Source: Oscillospiraceae bacterium
Lineage (GTDB): Bacteria > Bacillota > Clostridia > Oscillospirales > Ruminococcaceae
DNA: 43,418 nt
Assembly (NCBI GenBank): GCA_018110905.1
Contig: JAGBAZ010000053.1
Coordinates: 1 to 43,418, forward strand
Direction: 5' to 3'
The notes under the pieces were generated by a model. The model was not told the DNA's origin, ran no database searches, and saw nothing but the letters and a program-made list of their open reading frames with translations. Both the position numbers and the translations under genes were made by a program. Shown here piece by piece: positions 41,841 through 43,418 of this stretch (the stretch's first letter is position 1; every line of letters begins with the position of its first letter).

Positions 41841-42529
41841 TGTCGGTCTGGGTAATGGCAGACCTTCACCTTTCATTTGGAACAAACAAGCCGATGGATA
41901 ACTTTTTCGGCTGGAAAGATTATGTCAGCAAAATTGAAGCCAGCTGGAAAGAACAGATCAAACCCGAAGATACTGTTGTTATTCCGGGGGATTTTTCCTG
42001 GGGACTTGGTTTTGATGAGGCTCTTCCGGATTTTAAATTTGTTGATGCCCTTCCGGGAAGAAAAATTGTTATGAAGGGAAACCACGATTATTGGTGGACA
42101 ACAAGAACGAAGGCGGAAAAGTTTTTTAAAGAAAACGGCATAACCACCTTTGAAATTCTCCATAATAATTCGGTACTTGCGGAAGATCTTGCTCTTTGCG
42201 GAACCCGTGGCTGGGTTTTTATGCCGAATGAGGAACATGACCACAAAATATCCGAAAGGGAAGCGCTTCGGTTAAGACTTTCGCTCGAGGATTCAAAACG
42301 TTTTCCGGATGCGGAAAAAATCGTTTTTCTCCATTATCCTCCGGTTTATGCAAACGAAATGGTTCCGAACATAATTTCGGTTCTTAAGGAATACGGCATA
42401 AGGAAAGTGTATTACGGACACCTTCACGGAGCATCAAGAAGCCTTGCCAATGAGGGAGAATATATGGGAATTGAATTCAAACTTATTTCCGCAGACCATC
42501 TTGGCTTTAAATTTTGGAAAATTAAATAA
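41840..42529 (+). CDS. Metallophosphoesterase, 229 aa
   Basis: The calcineurin-like phosphoesterase motifs are present: MADLHLSFG (D-x-H), VIPGDFSWG (GD), MKGNHDYWW (GNHD), FLHYPP and YYGHLHG (GHxH). Two metals and phosphodiester or phosphomonoester hydrolysis are expected; the substrate is not known. I choose ATG 41840 because GGAGGTG lies 7 bases upstream; the TTG at 41834 would be only 1-2 bases from that site. It is the last gene of the rbgA run, ending before the tig promoter. Confidence 0.93.
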   Translation: MSVWVMADLHLSFGTNKPMDNFFGWKDYVSKIEASWKEQIKPEDTVVIPGDFSWGLGFDEALPDFKFVDALPGRKIVMKGNHDYWWTTRTKAEKFFKENGITTFEILHNNSVLAEDLALCGTRGWVFMPNEEHDHKISEREALRLRLSLEDSKRFPDAEKIVFLHYPPVYANEMVPNIISVLKEYGIRKVYYGHLHGASRSLANEGEYMGIEFKLISADHLGFKFWKIK

Positions 42530-42558
42530 AAATAATATAATATTTTTATATAAAATAA

Positions 42559-42587
42559 TTGATTTTATGATAACTATATGATATACT
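42559..42587 (+). promoter_or_regulatory. Promoter of tig
   Basis: TTGATT (42559-42564), 17 bases and TATACT (42582-42587) lie 43 bases before the ATG. Confidence 0.7.
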
Positions 42588-42630
42588 TTAACAGTTACTG
42601 AAAATGTATCTATCAGGAGGAAACAACATA

Positions 42631-43418
42631 ATGGAACTTAGACAGATTGAAAAAACCGGCACCAACGAGGTTAAGCTTACCATTGCTGTAACCGCAGAGG
42701 AGTTCGGACGTGCTGTTGACGCAGCTATCAGAGAAAAAGGCAAAAACCTTGCAGTAAAAGGTTTCCGCAAAGGCAAAGCTCCCAAAGCTCTTATCGAAAA
42801 AACTTACGGAAGAGAATTCTTCTATCAGGATGCAGTTAACGAAACTTACGGCGTAGCATACGACATGGCTGTTGCCGAAGCAAAAATTGTTCCCGTTGAC
42901 CGCGCAGAAATCGCACTTGTAGATTGCTCCGAAGAAGGTTATACCCTTACCGCAACCGTAACCGTAAAACCCGAAGTTTCCGTAAAAAAATATAAAGGCA
43001 TCAAAGCTGAAAAAATCGTAACCGAAGTTGCTGATTCCCAGGTTGAAGGCGAACTTTCCGTTATGCTCGAAAGAAACGCAAGAATCATCGAAGTTGAAGA
43101 CAGACCCGCACAGAACGGTGACCAGGCTGAAATCGACTACGAAGGTTTCAAAGACGGCGTTCCTTTTGAAGGCGGAAAAGGCGAACATTTCTCGCTTGAA
43201 CTCGGTTCCGGCCAGTTTATCCCCGGTTTCGAAGAACAGGTTTGCGGCCACAACGCAGGCGAAGAATTTGACGTAAACGTTTCCTTCCCGGAAGATTATC
43301 CCGCAGAAGAGCTTAAAGGCGCTCCCGTTGTTTTCAAATGCAAACTCCACAGCATCAAAGCCAAAGAAATGCCCGTTGCTGATGATGAATTTGCAAAAGA
43401 CGTAAGCGAATTTGATAC
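42631..43418 (+). CDS. tig: Trigger factor, 3' end cut by window edge
   Basis: Trigger factor is the ribosome-bound chaperone and peptidyl-prolyl isomerase. The N-terminal ribosome-binding domain includes VKGFRKGKAPKALIEKTYG, which holds the GFRxGKxP signature. The FKBP-type domain starts near residue 160 (NGDQAEIDYEGFKDGVPFEG, FIPGFEEQVCGHNAGEE). The sequence runs to the right edge at about residue 262 of an expected 430, so the C-terminal arm is missing. AGGAGG precedes ATG 42631. Codon use is strongly biased as in highly expressed genes. Confidence 0.96.
   Translation, partial: MELRQIEKTGTNEVKLTIAVTAEEFGRAVDAAIREKGKNLAVKGFRKGKAPKALIEKTYGREFFYQDAVNETYGVAYDMAVAEAKIVPVDRAEIALVDCSEEGYTLTATVTVKPEVSVKKYKGIKAEKIVTEVADSQVEGELSVMLERNARIIEVEDRPAQNGDQAEIDYEGFKDGVPFEGGKGEHFSLELGSGQFIPGFEEQVCGHNAGEEFDVNVSFPEDYPAEELKGAPVVFKCKLHSIKAKEMPVADDEFAKDVSEFD

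Noticed and set aside
42530..42558. Terminator between the phosphoesterase gene and tig
   Set aside because: The AT-only inverted repeat is too weak to call.

Overview
The window looks like chromosomal DNA of an anaerobic, spore-forming, Gram-positive Clostridia-type bacterium. The evidence is a full-length pyruvate:ferredoxin oxidoreductase (nifJ), the late-sporulation proteases SpoIVB and SpoIVFB with a SpoIVFA-like partner, the Firmicutes regulators HPrK and WhiA, consensus sigma-A promoters with AGGAGG ribosome binding sites, and intrinsic terminators after most operons. Base composition is moderately AT-rich. Start codons are unusually often TTG (spoIVB, nifJ, murB, two radical-SAM-associated genes, yraN, one XRE gene). 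Both window edges cut a gene: a secreted protein on the left and trigger factor on the right. No gene-free gap exceeds 300 bases; the largest are 12438-12708, 19377-19663, 1978-2173 and 36911-37099, and each holds promoter, leader or regulatory sequence. No tRNA, rRNA, CRISPR array or complete insertion sequence was seen.

Layout. 1-1977: a minus-strand operon of two zinc-ribbon proteins and a secreted protein. 2174-3574: a membrane-anchored LuxR-type regulator. 3616-4432: three small accessory genes typical of mobile elements (TnpV, a 58-aa protein, a DUF6809-like protein). 4568-5924: a LURP-one-like protein and an rRNA methyltransferase driven from a symmetric divergent promoter. 5938-8591: an operon of MazG-like, P-loop kinase-like, MBL-fold and DUF4298-CPBP fusion proteins. 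8681-12437: XRE regulator, PAP2 protein, M42 aminopeptidase and SpoIVB. 12583-14911: rpmG-secE-nusG-rplK-rplA. 15039-19376: an XRE-membrane regulator and nifJ. 19596-27446: hprK-murB-whiA-MATE-dnaE. 27523-32227: two cell-envelope GHL10-type proteins, the second fused to an amidase. 32303-33540: spoIVFA-like and spoIVFB. 33566-34273: a third XRE-membrane regulator. 34405-36910: a radical SAM pair. 37100-42529: rplS, then a tightly overlapping run rbgA-rnhB-yraN-M19 dipeptidase-thrC-phosphoesterase. 42631-end: tig.

How the genes fit together. Three of the sigma-K checkpoint components (signalling protease SpoIVB, regulator SpoIVFA-like, intramembrane protease SpoIVFB) lie within 22 kb. Three XRE proteins share one architecture, an N-terminal HTH plus C-terminal membrane segments, and two of them share their leader sequence. 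Ribosomal protein operons carry structured leaders.

The most unusual signal is not a gene. The octamer TTGAGCAC / GTGCTCAA occurs 22 times by hand count where about 1.2 would be expected. It appears in several reading frames, often forces minority codons, shows no strong strand preference, and occurs once as an inverted pair just beyond a gene end. This resembles DNA-uptake-sequence behaviour, and I know of no such repeat described for Clostridia.
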